The notes below the pieces were generated by a model, which ran no database searches, was not told the origin of the DNA, and saw only the letters and a list, made by a program, of their open reading frames with translations. This document shows, piece by piece, positions 34,419-46,218 of a stretch of DNA of 64,000 nucleotides (position 1 is its first letter; each line of letters begins with the position of its first letter). This stretch comes from Streptomyces sp. CB09001 (GTDB lineage: Bacteria; Actinomycetota; Actinomycetes; Streptomycetales; Streptomycetaceae): NCBI RefSeq assembly GCF_003369795.1, contig NZ_CP026730.1:248001-312000 (forward strand), given 5' to 3'. The position numbers and the translations under genes were made by a program.

Positions 34419-35267
34419 TCACCCAGAGCGGGCGCCTGGGGAAGAGCGCGGGGGGCGCGGGGAGTTGCCGGGCTCCGGCGGGCGCGGGGAACGGGTGGGC
34501 CCCGGCGGACTCGGGAAGCAGCAGTCGCCGCAGACGCCCCCGCCGGGCACCCGGTAGTACAGGCAGCAGCTGCGGCGCCGGAAGGACGTGCCGGTGAGCG
34601 TCCCCGCGCCGGCGAGCAGTGGGTGGGCCAGCAGACCCGCGGTGAGCGACCGGGCGCGGGCGGCGGTGTCCGTACGGCCGTGTCGGCGGGCCCAGCGGTC
34701 CAGTTCCCGGCCGGCGCCGGCCAGGGCGGAGGCCGTGTTGCCGCGCAGCAGTCCGGTCGCGACGCCGTACCGGGTGTGCACGGCCTCGGTGAGGGGCGCC
34801 AGGTGGGTGGTGAGGACGACGTCCGCGACGGTGGCGCCGTCCCCCGGCTGGGCGCGCACCTCGGTGAGCCACAGGTCGTCGGGTGCGGTGGCCTCGGGGT
34901 CCCAGTGCAGCAGGCGCGGATCGAGATCCGGGACGTGTCCGTACAGGACGGCGCAGGCCAGGGTCACCGACCACAGGCGGGCCGCGAGTCCCTGCTGGGC
35001 CACGGAGGCGGCGACCCGGGCCTCGGGGGCGCCGAGCGCGGTGGCGACCTTGCGGACGCGACGGCCCAGCGGGTCGGACCAGTCAAACGGAACCTGAACG
35101 TCCGCCATCGCGTCTCCGTATTCGGTGTAACCGGGGCACTCGGACGCGTAGACGTGTGCGAGGGGCGAGAGGGCGGCGGGCCGCCGTGACGGCGCGGTCC
35201 GCGAGACGCGCAGGACCGAGAAGCCGCCGAGCGGGCGGAGGGCGGAGAGGGCGGGGTCGAGGTCCAC
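34419..35267 (-). CDS. FhuF-like ferric-siderophore reductase/(2Fe-2S) protein
   Basis: 282 residues from a GTG at 35265-35267 without a strong ribosome site, so the start is tentative. The region around residues 230-255 carries the FhuF-type cluster motif CC-x8-C-x2-CC (RSCCLYYRVPGGGVCGDCCF). The rest is an alpha-helical FhuF domain. FhuF reduces Fe(III)-siderophores to release iron in the cytoplasm. The C-terminal tail of about 30 residues is Pro/Arg/Ser-rich. No siderophore gene is adjacent. It is upstream of the GlgM-like gene on the same strand, with only 37 bases between. Confidence 0.85.
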   Translation of the reverse strand: MDLDPALSALRPLGGFSVLRVSRTAPSRRPAALSPLAHVYASECPGYTEYGDAMADVQVPFDWSDPLGRRVRKVATALGAPEARVAASVAQQGLAARLWSVTLACAVLYGHVPDLDPRLLHWDPEATAPDDLWLTEVRAQPGDGATVADVVLTTHLAPLTEAVHTRYGVATGLLRGNTASALAGAGRELDRWARRHGRTDTAARARSLTAGLLAHPLLAGAGTLTGTSFRRRSCCLYYRVPGGGVCGDCCFPSPPGPTRSPRPPEPGNSPRPPRSSPGARSG

Positions 35268-35494
35268 GGAGAGCAGTAGTATCAGGGCCCTTAGGGGACG
35301 GGGCCAGGGGTCGGGGTCGGAAGTCGCCCACCCTGGGGAGGACGGCGGCGCCGTCGTACTCCATCGGTAGTAGGACCCAAAGAATGCTCAGGGACGACGA
35401 CGGGAAGACCCTGAGACGGCATCGTGTTGTCCATGGATGACGACCGTTCGCCGCGCCGGGCCCAGTGCCCCCGCCTCACGCAGAGGAGCAGCCG

Positions 35495-38404
<2,910 letters not shown>

Positions 38405-39844
38405 ATGAGTACTACAGCGCAGATCGGCGTCACAGGTCTCGCGGTCATGGGCCGCAACCTCGCCCGCAACTTCGCCCGCAACGGCTACACGGTCGCGGTG
38501 CACAACCGGACCGCGTCGCGCACGCACGCGCTGGTGGAGGAGTTCGGGAGCGAGGGCGACTTCGTCGCGACCGAGACCGCCAAGGAGTTCGTGGCCGCGC
38601 TGGAGCGCCCGCGACGTCTGGTGATCATGGTGAAGGCCGGAGACCCGACCGACGCGGTGATCCGGGAGTTCGCCCCGCTCCTGGAGCCCGGAGACATGAT
38701 CATCGACGGGGGCAACGCACACTTCGCGGACACCCGGCGCCGGGAGCGCGAACTGCGCGAGCAGGGCATCCACTTCGTGGGCACCGGCATCTCCGGCGGC
38801 GAGGAGGGCGCGCTGCACGGGCCGAGCATCATGCCGGGTGGCTCGAAGGAGTCGTACGAGTCGCTGGGCCCGATGCTGGAGAAGATCTCGGCGAAGGCCG
38901 CGGACGAGGCGCCCTGTGTGACCCACGTCGGTCCCGACGGCGCCGGGCACTTCGTCAAGATGGTGCACAACGGCATCGAGTACGCCGACATGCAGCTGAT
39001 CGGCGAGGCGTACCAGCTGCTGCGCGACGTCGCCGGGTACTCCCCCGCGCAGATCGCGGAGATCTTCCGCACCTGGAACACCGGCCGCCTGGACTCGTAC
39101 CTGATCGAGATCACGGCGGAGGTGCTGTCGCACGTGGACGGGGCGACGGGCAAGCCCTTCGTGGACGTGGTGGTCGACCAGGCCGAGCAGAAGGGCACCG
39201 GCCGCTGGACGGTGCAGATCGCGCTGGACCTGGGTGTGCCGGTGTCGGGCATCGCGGAGGCCGTCTTCGCGCGTTCCCTGTCCGGGCACGCGGCACTGCG
39301 GGAGGCGTCGAGCGGCCTGGCGGGCCCGAAGGCGTCCCCGCTCGGCGAGTCGGAGGCGGCGGCCTTCGCCGACCGGGTGGAGCAGGCGCTGTACGCGTCG
39401 AAGATCGTGTCGTACACGCAGGGCTTCCACGAGATCGCCGCGGGCAGCGAGGAGTACGGCTGGGACATCGATCTCGGCGCGGTCTCCGCGATCTGGCGCG
39501 GCGGCTGCATCATCCGGGCGGCCTTCCTGGACCGCATCCGGGCCGCGTACGACGCCCGGTCCGACCTGCCGAGCCTGCTGTCGGACAAGACGTTCGCCCA
39601 GGAGATCGCCGCCGCGCAGGACGACTGGCGCGAGGTCCTGGTCGCCGCGACCCGGCAGGGCGTGCCGACGCCGGGCTTCGCCGCCGCCCTCGCCTACTAC
39701 GACGCCCTGCGCGCCGAGCGGCTCCCCGCCGCCCTGACCCAGGGGCAGCGGGACTTCTTCGGGGCGCACACGTACCGCAGGACGGACCGGGACGGCGCGT
39801 TCCACACGCTGTGGGGCGGGGACCGGTCGGAGGTCACCGCGTAG
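38405..39844 (+). CDS. gnd: 6-phosphogluconate dehydrogenase, decarboxylating
   Basis: 479 residues with AGGAG upstream of the ATG. It oxidises 6-phosphogluconate to ribulose-5-phosphate and CO2 with NADP+. The Rossmann start is GVTGLAVMGRNLARNFARNGYTVAVHNRT; the signature reads IIDGGNAHFADTRRRE, and catalytic Lys/Glu lie in the GPDGAGHFVKMVHNGIEY block. The C-terminal helix domain is complete. This is the long (470-residue) E. coli/eukaryote-like form rather than the short actinobacterial form, so it may be one of two Streptomyces paralogues. Confidence 0.96.
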   Translation: MSTTAQIGVTGLAVMGRNLARNFARNGYTVAVHNRTASRTHALVEEFGSEGDFVATETAKEFVAALERPRRLVIMVKAGDPTDAVIREFAPLLEPGDMIIDGGNAHFADTRRRERELREQGIHFVGTGISGGEEGALHGPSIMPGGSKESYESLGPMLEKISAKAADEAPCVTHVGPDGAGHFVKMVHNGIEYADMQLIGEAYQLLRDVAGYSPAQIAEIFRTWNTGRLDSYLIEITAEVLSHVDGATGKPFVDVVVDQAEQKGTGRWTVQIALDLGVPVSGIAEAVFARSLSGHAALREASSGLAGPKASPLGESEAAAFADRVEQALYASKIVSYTQGFHEIAAGSEEYGWDIDLGAVSAIWRGGCIIRAAFLDRIRAAYDARSDLPSLLSDKTFAQEIAAAQDDWREVLVAATRQGVPTPGFAAALAYYDALRAERLPAALTQGQRDFFGAHTYRRTDRDGAFHTLWGGDRSEVTA

Positions 39845-39876
39845 CCCCTTGCCCGGTGCCCGCCTCGCCCCTGGGC

Positions 39877-40197
39877 TCAGGTGAGCGGCGGCCCCGGCTC
39901 CGGGTTGGGCACCGGCTCGGGCCCCGGCGGGATCGGGGACGGCGAGGGCCCGGGAGGGTCGGGAGGCGGCTGCGGGCCGGGGCCGGGGGGCGGAGGGGTC
40001 GGCTGCGGGCCGGGCCCCGGAGGCTGGGGCGTGGGCTGCGGGCCGGGCCCCGGGGGCGGCGGCGGAGGGGTCGGCTCCGGACCGGGGGCCGGTGGTGAGG
40101 CCGGGTCCGGGTGCGGATGTGGTGGCTCCGGGTCCGGACCTGGAGCGGGTCCTGGAGTGGGCCCGGGCGGGACGGGATCCGGATACGGGTTCGTCAT
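39877..40197 (-). CDS. Proline-rich low-complexity protein
   Basis: 106 residues starting ATG at 40195-40197 with GGAGG about 8 bases upstream. Well over half of the residues are Pro, with Gly, Gln, Glu and Asp; the repeats read PGPGPQPTP-like and end in PPLT. No globular domain or signal is visible. The good ribosome site favours a real gene, but the strand's high GC and Pro-codon (CCN) bias could keep such a frame open by chance. If made, it would be a flexible, polyproline-helix-rich protein. Confidence 0.5.
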   Translation of the reverse strand: MTNPYPDPVPPGPTPGPAPGPDPEPPHPHPDPASPPAPGPEPTPPPPPPGPGPQPTPQPPGPGPQPTPPPPGPGPQPPPDPPGPSPSPIPPGPEPVPNPEPGPPLT

Positions 40198-40274
40198 GGT
40201 GCTGTCCTCCGGCCAGTCGGTCGACGTCGGCTCTGTGGACTTGTCCCCCGCCTACCCGACGGCCGCCTCCCCAC

Positions 40275-40961
40275 TCACTCCCCGGCAGGAACCCCGGGGT
40301 CCGGGTGGCCCAGTCCGCCCGGCCGGACCCGGCGGGCCGCGTGCGCCCCGGCGGCCAGTCCGGGCGCGGGGCTGGCCAGCACGGGGACGCGGGCCGTCGT
40401 CGACTCCCTGGCGGGCGCCATGGACGCCTGGGCCAGGACGATCACGTCGGCGCCGGTGGCGGAGTCGGCCGCCTCGACCACCCGTCGCAGGTAGTCCCCG
40501 ACGTCGCCCGCCTCGAACCGCGGCCAGGCGCCGTCCACCAGCCGGGTCCGCACCTCCACGGGGCGGCCCGCGCGCTGTGCCTCCTCCTCGATCAGCGCCG
40601 CCGTCGGAGCGAGCGTGCTCTCCAGGGCGGCGAGGACGAGGACACGCGGACCGACGGCCACCGCGGCCGCGGCCATGGGCCGGTCCACGCGCAGCACCGG
40701 CACGCCGGCCACGGCGGCTGCCGCCTCGGCGACACCACCGATGGTCGAGCAGGTGCACAGCGCGGCGCGCGCCCCTTCCGACACCGCCCGCGTCAGCACG
40801 GCAGCGACGGATGCGGCCACCGCCTCGGGCCCGTCCCGCCGGGCCCGCTCCAGCAGCCCGGCGTCGACGTGATGCCGCAGTTCAAGGCCCGGATGCGCCG
40901 CGTCACGCAGCGCGTCGAAGACCGGAACGTGAACGGCCGAGGTGTGCAAGAGCGCCAGCAC
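40275..40961 (-). CDS. Aspartate/glutamate racemase-family protein
   Basis: 228 residues from a GTG at 40959-40961. The first catalytic Cys region is seen as CTCSTIGGVAEAA near residue 70, while the position of the second catalytic Cys in the family reads VIVLAQASM, without Cys. The fold pattern (VPVLRVDRPMAAAAVAVG, LATLEST-like LAALESTLAPT) fits the Asp/Glu/hydantoin racemase superfamily. With one Cys lost it is unlikely to be a classical racemase; related decarboxylases or isomerases keep one Cys. The last 25 residues are divergent. Confidence 0.72.
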   Translation of the reverse strand: MLALLHTSAVHVPVFDALRDAAHPGLELRHHVDAGLLERARRDGPEAVAASVAAVLTRAVSEGARAALCTCSTIGGVAEAAAAVAGVPVLRVDRPMAAAAVAVGPRVLVLAALESTLAPTAALIEEEAQRAGRPVEVRTRLVDGAWPRFEAGDVGDYLRRVVEAADSATGADVIVLAQASMAPARESTTARVPVLASPAPGLAAGAHAARRVRPGGLGHPDPGVPAGE

Positions 40962-40993
40962 GCGCGTCCCCGTCCCTCTCTCTTGGTCCGCGG

Positions 40994-41338
40994 TCAGAAC
41001 AGCTCGGGATGGGCCACGAGCCACTCCTTGGCGGCGCGCAGCAGCTCCGGGGCGGCGGCGGGCGCCTCGTCCGGGTGGCGCTCGGCCCACTTCACGACGT
41101 ACGGGCACAGCGGGGCGACGGTGACGCCCTCCCGCCGTGCGATCCCGTACAGCTCACGCGCCAGGGAACCGGCGATGCCGTGGCCTTCGTGGGCCGGTTC
41201 GACGATCGTGTGGACGGGGACGAGGGCCCGCTCGGGGCCGTCGAGCTCGAAGTACTCGATGCGGCCGACGACCTCTCCGGCCGCCACCGCTTCCAGCCGC
41301 CCCGCCGCCCTGTCGTCACGGATCTCGATGTCACTCAC
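40994..41338 (-). CDS. Small GNAT-like acetyltransferase
   Basis: 114 residues from the GTG at 41336-41338, chosen because GAGGAG lies 7 bases before it; another GTG two codons upstream sits directly against the site. The compact GNAT core has the beta4 and CoA loop as VHTIVEPAHEGHGIAGSL and then CPYVVKWAERHPD. This is the YjdJ/GCN5-related short form, about 100 residues, lacking the N-terminal part of larger GNATs. The substrate is unknown. It lies next to the racemase-like gene on the same strand. Confidence 0.8.
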   Translation of the reverse strand: MSDIEIRDDRAAGRLEAVAAGEVVGRIEYFELDGPERALVPVHTIVEPAHEGHGIAGSLARELYGIARREGVTVAPLCPYVVKWAERHPDEAPAAAPELLRAAKEWLVAHPELF

Positions 41339-41387
41339 GGCCACGCTCCTCGTCCCCGCGGGATCAGCAGGTCAGTACACCGGTACG

Positions 41388-41807
41388 TCAGGCCGACACG
41401 GCCTGAGGGCTGCGTCGCTGGTCCGAGCCCGGTACCGGCTCGGACGCGTCGGCGCCCAGGGCGACGATACGGTTGTCGCCGTCCACGTGCACGACCCGGG
41501 GCCGCAACGACCGTGCCTCGGCGTCGTCGACCTGGGCGTAGCTGATGAGGATCACCAGGTCACCGGGGTGCACGAGGTGCGCCGCGGCCCCGTTGATCCC
41601 GATCACCCCGGACCCGCGCTCCCCCTCGATGACGTACGTCTCCAGCCGGGCCCCGTTGGTGATGTCCACGATGTGCACCAGCTCACCGGGCAGCAGATCC
41701 GCGGCGTCCAGCAGCTCGGCGTCGATGGTCACCGAGCCGACGTAGTGCAGGTCGGCCTGGGTGACGGTGGCACGGTGGATCTTGGACTTGAACATGGTGC
41801 GGAACAT
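41388..41807 (-). CDS. panD: Aspartate 1-decarboxylase precursor
   Basis: 139 residues from the ATG at 41805-41807 with GGGAG upstream. It makes beta-alanine from L-aspartate for pantothenate/CoA synthesis. The self-cleavage site Gly24-Ser25 is present in HYVGSVTID, generating the pyruvoyl group, together with the early [10 protein letters not shown] and the conserved GAAAH near residue 75. The C-terminal tail (about 20 residues) is longer than in E. coli. Its product chemistry is unrelated to its neighbours. Confidence 0.93.
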   Translation of the reverse strand: MFRTMFKSKIHRATVTQADLHYVGSVTIDAELLDAADLLPGELVHIVDITNGARLETYVIEGERGSGVIGINGAAAHLVHPGDLVILISYAQVDDAEARSLRPRVVHVDGDNRIVALGADASEPVPGSDQRRSPQAVSA

Positions 41808-42001
41808 CGGGGCACTCCCAAAAGTAGGCTCCCTGCCCGCGTTCTCGCAGGTCAAGGGCTATTTCGACACCCTACAACGAGTCGCGTGTCCGGACAGCCG
41901 TCCCGCACTCTCCTCGGGACTCACGCTGCCCCCTCACAACCCACCGTGGCGCCGGCAGCCCAAGCCTACGCAGCGCCCCCGAAGGACGTCCGTGATCGCC
42001 G

Positions 42002-42544
42002 TCACGCCTGCCGCTGAACGGCGATCTTCGTCCGGCCTTCGTCGGACGGTCCGACAGCCAGCTCCATGAGGACGTCGGCGCGGGCGTAGTAGTCGGACAC
42101 GGGGAGACGGTTGCGGGGGATTCTGACGAATCCCGCGTCCTCGTAGAGGTGGAGGGCGGGAGCCAGTTTGGTGTTCGTGCCGAGGAACAGCCGTGTCCCG
42201 CCGAGTGCCTTGGCGCGGTCGATCGCTGCGGCCATGAGCAGGCGGCCGATGCCGCGTCCTTGCGTGGCGGGCGCCACGGCCATCTTCGCCAGCTCGAACA
42301 CATCGTCCGGATACGCCAGAAGCGCGACGCAGCCGACCACCGACCCACTGCCCGGCTCCTGGGCCACGAGTACGTCGCCGCCCGTGGCCACGATGCGGCC
42401 GAACGGATCACCGAGCACGGCTCGGTCCTCGTCCTCCAGGGTGAAGAGGCGCGAGATCCACTCCTCGTTCAGCGCTTGGAACGCTTCGGCGTCACTTTGT
42501 GTGGCGATCGAGGAGACCTCGATGGGGGCAGAGGCATACGACAT
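42002..42544 (-). CDS. GNAT-family acetyltransferase
   Basis: 180 residues from the ATG at 42542-42544. GNAT core: ELAKMAVAPATQGRGIGRLLMAAAID (acetyl-CoA loop Q-x-x-G-x-G/A) and NTKLAPALHLYEDAGFVRIP in motif B. There is an N-terminal beta strand and an unusually long loop DEDRAVLGDPFGRIVATGG between strand 1 and motif C. The amine substrate is not known. It is divergent from the LysR gene at 42643, with 98 bases between them that could hold a shared operator. Confidence 0.85.
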   Translation of the reverse strand: MSYASAPIEVSSIATQSDAEAFQALNEEWISRLFTLEDEDRAVLGDPFGRIVATGGDVLVAQEPGSGSVVGCVALLAYPDDVFELAKMAVAPATQGRGIGRLLMAAAIDRAKALGGTRLFLGTNTKLAPALHLYEDAGFVRIPRNRLPVSDYYARADVLMELAVGPSDEGRTKIAVQRQA

Positions 42545-42642
42545 GGGTGCGGACTCCCTTCCGGTGTCGCTTCCCACAGCGTCCGGCCATGCTCACCCAT
42601 ATGTCCAATACCAGCATCAGTGCCTATCAATAAGCTGCCCCT

Positions 42643-43530
42643 ATGGATCGACGCATCGAGCTTCGCCATCTGCGGTACTTCCTGGCGCTGACCGAGGAAC
42701 TGCACTTCGGCCGCGCCTCCCGTCGGCTGCACATCGCTCAGCCCGCGCTGTCCCAGCAGATCAGACAGCTCGAGACGATCGTCGGCGTCGAGCTGTTCCG
42801 GCGGACCTCTCGGAGCGTCCGCCTCACAGAGGCGGGGGCGGCGTTCCGGCCACGGGCTCAGAGTCTTCTGGACACGCTGGCCGCCGACCTCGACGAGGCC
42901 GGGCGCGTCGGCCGTGGCGAGGCCGGCCGCCTGGACGTCGCCTTCATCACCTCCGCCACCACCATGGTCGGCGAGCACCTCCGGGAGTTCTCCCGGCGCC
43001 GCCCCGAGGTCCAGGTCAAACTGCACGACGGCTTCACCACCGATGTCCTGGCGGCCCTGGAGCGCGGCACGGCCGACGTCGGAATCGTCCGGGATGCCGA
43101 GAAGCGGGACGACATCGACCTTTGGCTCCTGGCGTCGGAACGGTTCGTCGCCGTCGTCCCCGCAGATCACCCCGCTGCCGTGGGCGACCGGGTGGCAGCG
43201 CGAGCGCTGGCCGCCGACCCCCTGCTCCTCTTCCCGCGTTCAGCGGGACCCAAGGCGTTCGACACGAACACGCGGCCACTGCGGAACGCCGGCGTCGACG
43301 TCAAGGTCACCCAGGAGTGTTCGAACTGGCACACCATCGTCACGTTCGTCGCGGCCGGCCTCGGTGTCACTGTCGCTCCGTACAGCGTCACCACACTGCT
43401 TCCCTCGGGCGCCCGAAGGCTGGAACTCGACGAGCCGACCACGGTGAGCCAGGTCTTCATGGCCACCCGCCGAGGAGACGACCGCCCCCTCGTACAAGCC
43501 TTCATCGCGGCAACCGGCCAACGGCGGTGA
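42643..43530 (+). CDS. LysR-family transcriptional regulator
   Basis: 295 residues. HTH_1 domain in the first 60 residues (ELRHLRYFLALTEELHFGRASRRLHIAQPALSQQIRQLE), then the type-2 periplasmic-binding sensor domain from about 90. The best-matched layout is of the CatM/BenM or YnfL-like regulators of aromatic or small acid catabolism. It is probably tetrameric and acts on the divergent GNAT gene and itself. The gap contains interrupted dyads but none strong enough to list as an operator. Confidence 0.9.
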   Translation: MDRRIELRHLRYFLALTEELHFGRASRRLHIAQPALSQQIRQLETIVGVELFRRTSRSVRLTEAGAAFRPRAQSLLDTLAADLDEAGRVGRGEAGRLDVAFITSATTMVGEHLREFSRRRPEVQVKLHDGFTTDVLAALERGTADVGIVRDAEKRDDIDLWLLASERFVAVVPADHPAAVGDRVAARALAADPLLLFPRSAGPKAFDTNTRPLRNAGVDVKVTQECSNWHTIVTFVAAGLGVTVAPYSVTTLLPSGARRLELDEPTTVSQVFMATRRGDDRPLVQAFIAATGQRR

Positions 43531-43532
43531 TC

Positions 43533-44510
43533 TCAGGTCGGATCCTGGCCCGCCCCGGAGTGGGCCGCCTCGGCGGTGGCCGGGGGTGTCCCGTGCGGAA
43601 GAGCGCCCTGCGCGAGCTGCTCCCGCACATCGCGCGGCACGCGCATGCCGTGACTGCGCAGATCGTCGATGAAGCGTGCGACGAGCGGATCCGGCTCCGT
43701 GGACGTCACCGCCACCAGTTGCCTGACCCACCGCGGAGAGAACGACCGCACTGCGCCGGGAAAGCCGTGGCTGACCGCGCTCACGGGACACACGGCGATT
43801 CCCAGTCCGGCGGCCGCGAGTTGCGGTGCCGTCGCGGTCACCGATGTCCTCATCACCGTCTGCGGGTGGACGCCCACGCGGGCCAGGGACTGGTCGAGCC
43901 AGGCGCTGAGGCCGTTGTCCGGTGTGAAGTGGACGAGCGGCGCGCCTTCGAGGTCCTCGAGGCGGACGGCCGGCCGCTCGGTCAGCGGATGGCCGACGGG
44001 CGCCGCCCATACGATCTCCTCCTCCGCGAGGGCGGTGATCGTGAAGCGGCCGGCCGAGGGCGCGGTCAGCACCGCTACGTCGACTTCGTCGGAGTCGACG
44101 AGGCCGAGCGCCTCGTCCATCGCCGTGGACTCGCGCAGCGTGATCGCGACCTCCGGGTATCGGTGATGCCACTGCCGAACGACGGCAGCGAGCAGCGGCA
44201 CCGTGAGGCTCTGTGCGCAGACCAGTCGCAGGACACCGCCGGCCGCCTGGCCCGCTGCGCGCGCCGACCGAACCGCGGAGGCTGCCGCTTCGATCGCTCG
44301 TCTGGCGTCCGCTACGGCGGCACGCCCCGCGGAAGTGAGCTTGACCCCCCGAGGCTCGCGGCGAAGCAGAACCGTCCGGGTCTCGCGTTCCAACGAAGCG
44401 AGCTGATGGGAGACGGCGGGTTGCGACGAATGCAGCAACAGCGCGGCCTGTGTGATCGATCCGGAGTCCGCGACAGCGACGAGGCACTCCAGTGCCCGCA
44501 GAGAAGCCAT
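43533..44510 (-). CDS. LysR-family transcriptional regulator
   Basis: 325 residues from the ATG at 44508-44510. The HTH is MASLRALECLVAVADSGSITQAALLLHSSQPAVSHQLASLE. The sensor domain follows (about 90-300), with a 25-residue acid/Ala tail. Its stop is two bases from the convergent LysR gene at 42643-43530. It is divergent from an NAD-dependent epimerase-type gene at 44650, which it probably controls, and the intergenic region has a weak interrupted dyad (44522-44541). Confidence 0.9.
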   Translation of the reverse strand: MASLRALECLVAVADSGSITQAALLLHSSQPAVSHQLASLERETRTVLLRREPRGVKLTSAGRAAVADARRAIEAAASAVRSARAAGQAAGGVLRLVCAQSLTVPLLAAVVRQWHHRYPEVAITLRESTAMDEALGLVDSDEVDVAVLTAPSAGRFTITALAEEEIVWAAPVGHPLTERPAVRLEDLEGAPLVHFTPDNGLSAWLDQSLARVGVHPQTVMRTSVTATAPQLAAAGLGIAVCPVSAVSHGFPGAVRSFSPRWVRQLVAVTSTEPDPLVARFIDDLRSHGMRVPRDVREQLAQGALPHGTPPATAEAAHSGAGQDPT

Positions 44511-44521
44511 CCATGAATTGT

Positions 44522-44541
44522 ATGGCAAACCTTCAAAGCAT
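44522..44541. promoter_or_regulatory. Possible LysR-type box
   Basis: A 20-base interrupted dyad reads ATGGC-N10-AGCAT, between the LysR and dehydrogenase genes. Four of five arm positions pair. Such T-N11-A-like sites are usual for LysR proteins, but this one is short and could be chance. Confidence 0.3.
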
Positions 44542-44649
44542 GATTGCGATCGAGGGAAGCCATTCGGATCCCTGACTGCTCCAACCCACGAGACCTTCCC
44601 GCCGAGGGCGGCGAGGGGCTCACACAGAGCGAAGGAGAAGGAGAGGTCC

Positions 44650-45582
44650 ATGGCACACGTATTCGTCACCGGCGGTTCCGGGTTCATCGGTCAGGTACTG
44701 GTACGGCGACTCCTCGGAGAGGGGCACACGGTAGGGGTTCTGGTTCGAAGCGAGGCTTCGGCTGCGAAGATCTCGGCGCTGGGCGCGGAGCCCGTGCGCG
44801 GCGAGTTGACCGACCCGCTCACGTGGCGGAACGACCTGAAGGGCCGCGACGTGGTGTTCCACCTCGCCGCCGAGACGGATATCACCGCTGATCGTGAACG
44901 CCATGAACTGGTGACCGTTCGGGGCACCCAGGCAGCGGTCGACGCTGCTCGCTACGCGCGGGTTCCACGCTTCGTCCACTGCGGGAGCGAGGCCGCGCTG
45001 CTCGCCGGTGCCCCGCTCGTGGACGTCGACGAGACGGCGCCGCTGCGGCCCGACTCGGAAGCCGCCTACAGTGCCACGAAGGCCATGGCAGAGAAGATCG
45101 TGCTCGACGCCAATACCCCGGACTTCGCCACGGTGTCGATTCGCCCGCGGTTCGTCTGGGGACCCGACAGCTTCCTCGTCGAGAGCCTGGTCGCGGCCGC
45201 GAAGGCGGGACAGTTCGCCTGGATCGACGGAGGCCGCCACACGACCGACATCACGTTCGTCGAGAACGCCGTGGAAGGACTCGTCCGCGGATGGCAGCGC
45301 GGCCGACCGGGGCAGGCCTACTTCGTCACTGACCGGCACCGTGTCACCCTCCGCGAGTTCCTGGGGGCCCAGTTCGAGATCTACGGCGTCGACGTCGACG
45401 TCCCCGACATGGACGCGGAGACCGCTTCCGGCCAGGTCCCCGTTCCCGCTCGGTGGTTCCTCGGGCAGGAGTGCACCCTGCGCACGGACAAGGCCGTGAC
45501 GGAGCTCGGATACGAGCCCGTTGTCGCGCACGCCGCCGGCCTGGAGGCGGTCAGGGACTCGGTGGCCGTCGGCCGCGTCTGA
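44650..45582 (+). CDS. NAD(P)-dependent epimerase/dehydratase-family protein
   Basis: 310 residues from the ATG at 44650 with GGAGAGG upstream. Extended SDR: nucleotide loop VTGGSGFIGQ near residue 6-15, a later VFHLAAETD, and the YSATK catalytic block (Tyr-x3-Lys; AYSATKAMAEK). The family includes 3-beta-hydroxysteroid dehydrogenase/sugar epimerase-like members; the substrate is not known. It stands upstream of a SRPBCC gene (66 bases between) with the same direction, so the two may form a small operon controlled by the LysR regulator. Confidence 0.87.
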   Translation: MAHVFVTGGSGFIGQVLVRRLLGEGHTVGVLVRSEASAAKISALGAEPVRGELTDPLTWRNDLKGRDVVFHLAAETDITADRERHELVTVRGTQAAVDAARYARVPRFVHCGSEAALLAGAPLVDVDETAPLRPDSEAAYSATKAMAEKIVLDANTPDFATVSIRPRFVWGPDSFLVESLVAAAKAGQFAWIDGGRHTTDITFVENAVEGLVRGWQRGRPGQAYFVTDRHRVTLREFLGAQFEIYGVDVDVPDMDAETASGQVPVPARWFLGQECTLRTDKAVTELGYEPVVAHAAGLEAVRDSVAVGRV

Positions 45583-45647
45583 ACGCGTATCCATCGTCGG
45601 AATACGTGACCGCCCGCCGGGCAGCGGTCCAACGTTTGGAGAATTTC

Positions 45648-46166
45648 ATGTATGACAAGGTGATTTGGCCCCAACCGTACGACCCAACGGCGTCGGCTCT
45701 CTACGCGCTCAACGACATCGACGTGAAGGCGCCGCCCGAAGTGGTGTGGAAGCTACTCGTCGACGCCGAGAACTGGTCGAGCTACTTCCCTCCCGAGGAC
45801 CGGGTCAAGATTCGGTCCGGAGGGATTCGGTCCGGAGGATCGGGACTGGCTCTGGGGACCCGGTTCAGCCGAGTCACGGTAGGTTTCCCCATGATTCTCC
45901 ACGTGACGGAGTACGAGCCGTTCACCAGGCTCGCGTGGGAGACGACGGTCGACGGCGACGAAACGGGTTCGAGCGCGTACCACGGCTGGGTCATCACCCC
46001 CACGGACGACGGCTGTCACGTATTGACCGAGGAAACGCAGCAGGGCCCCTTCTTCGTCGAGGAACTCGGACGCAAGCACCCCGGTGCGCTCTACCGATAC
46101 CACCAGGACTGGGTCGAGTGCCTCGCCCGCGCCGCCGAGGCGGAAGGGGCGAAGCCCGCAGCATGA
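45648..46166 (+). CDS. SRPBCC/polyketide-cyclase-like protein
   Basis: 172 residues from the ATG at 45648, with TTTGGAG upstream. START/Bet v 1-fold signs: the opening DIDVKAPPEVVWKLLVDAENWSSYFP, followed by GTRFSRVTVG and FTRLAWETTVDG, and a C-terminal helix RYHQDWVECLARAAEAE. Such proteins bind hydrophobic ligands or cyclise polyketides. At codons 55-64 there is an in-frame 15-base tandem duplication (45810-45839) giving IRSGG twice. The ligand is unknown. Confidence 0.82.
   Translation: MYDKVIWPQPYDPTASALYALNDIDVKAPPEVVWKLLVDAENWSSYFPPEDRVKIRSGGIRSGGSGLALGTRFSRVTVGFPMILHVTEYEPFTRLAWETTVDGDETGSSAYHGWVITPTDDGCHVLTEETQQGPFFVEELGRKHPGALYRYHQDWVECLARAAEAEGAKPAA
45810..45839. repeat. 15-base tandem duplication inside the SRPBCC gene
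   Basis: Two adjacent copies of ATTCGGTCCGGAGGR (45810-45824, 45825-45839). It keeps the frame and repeats the five residues IRSGG, at what should be a surface loop. Confidence 0.85.
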
Positions 46167-46218
46167 CCAAGGCCACTCGCCCCACCAGGGTCTCGACGTG
46201 GTTGTTGTGGGTCACGGC

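Noticed and set aside
40053..42017. Gly-rich plus-strand frames opposite the Pro-rich gene
   Set aside because: They are complements of CCN codons (GGN) and lack ribosome sites or domains.
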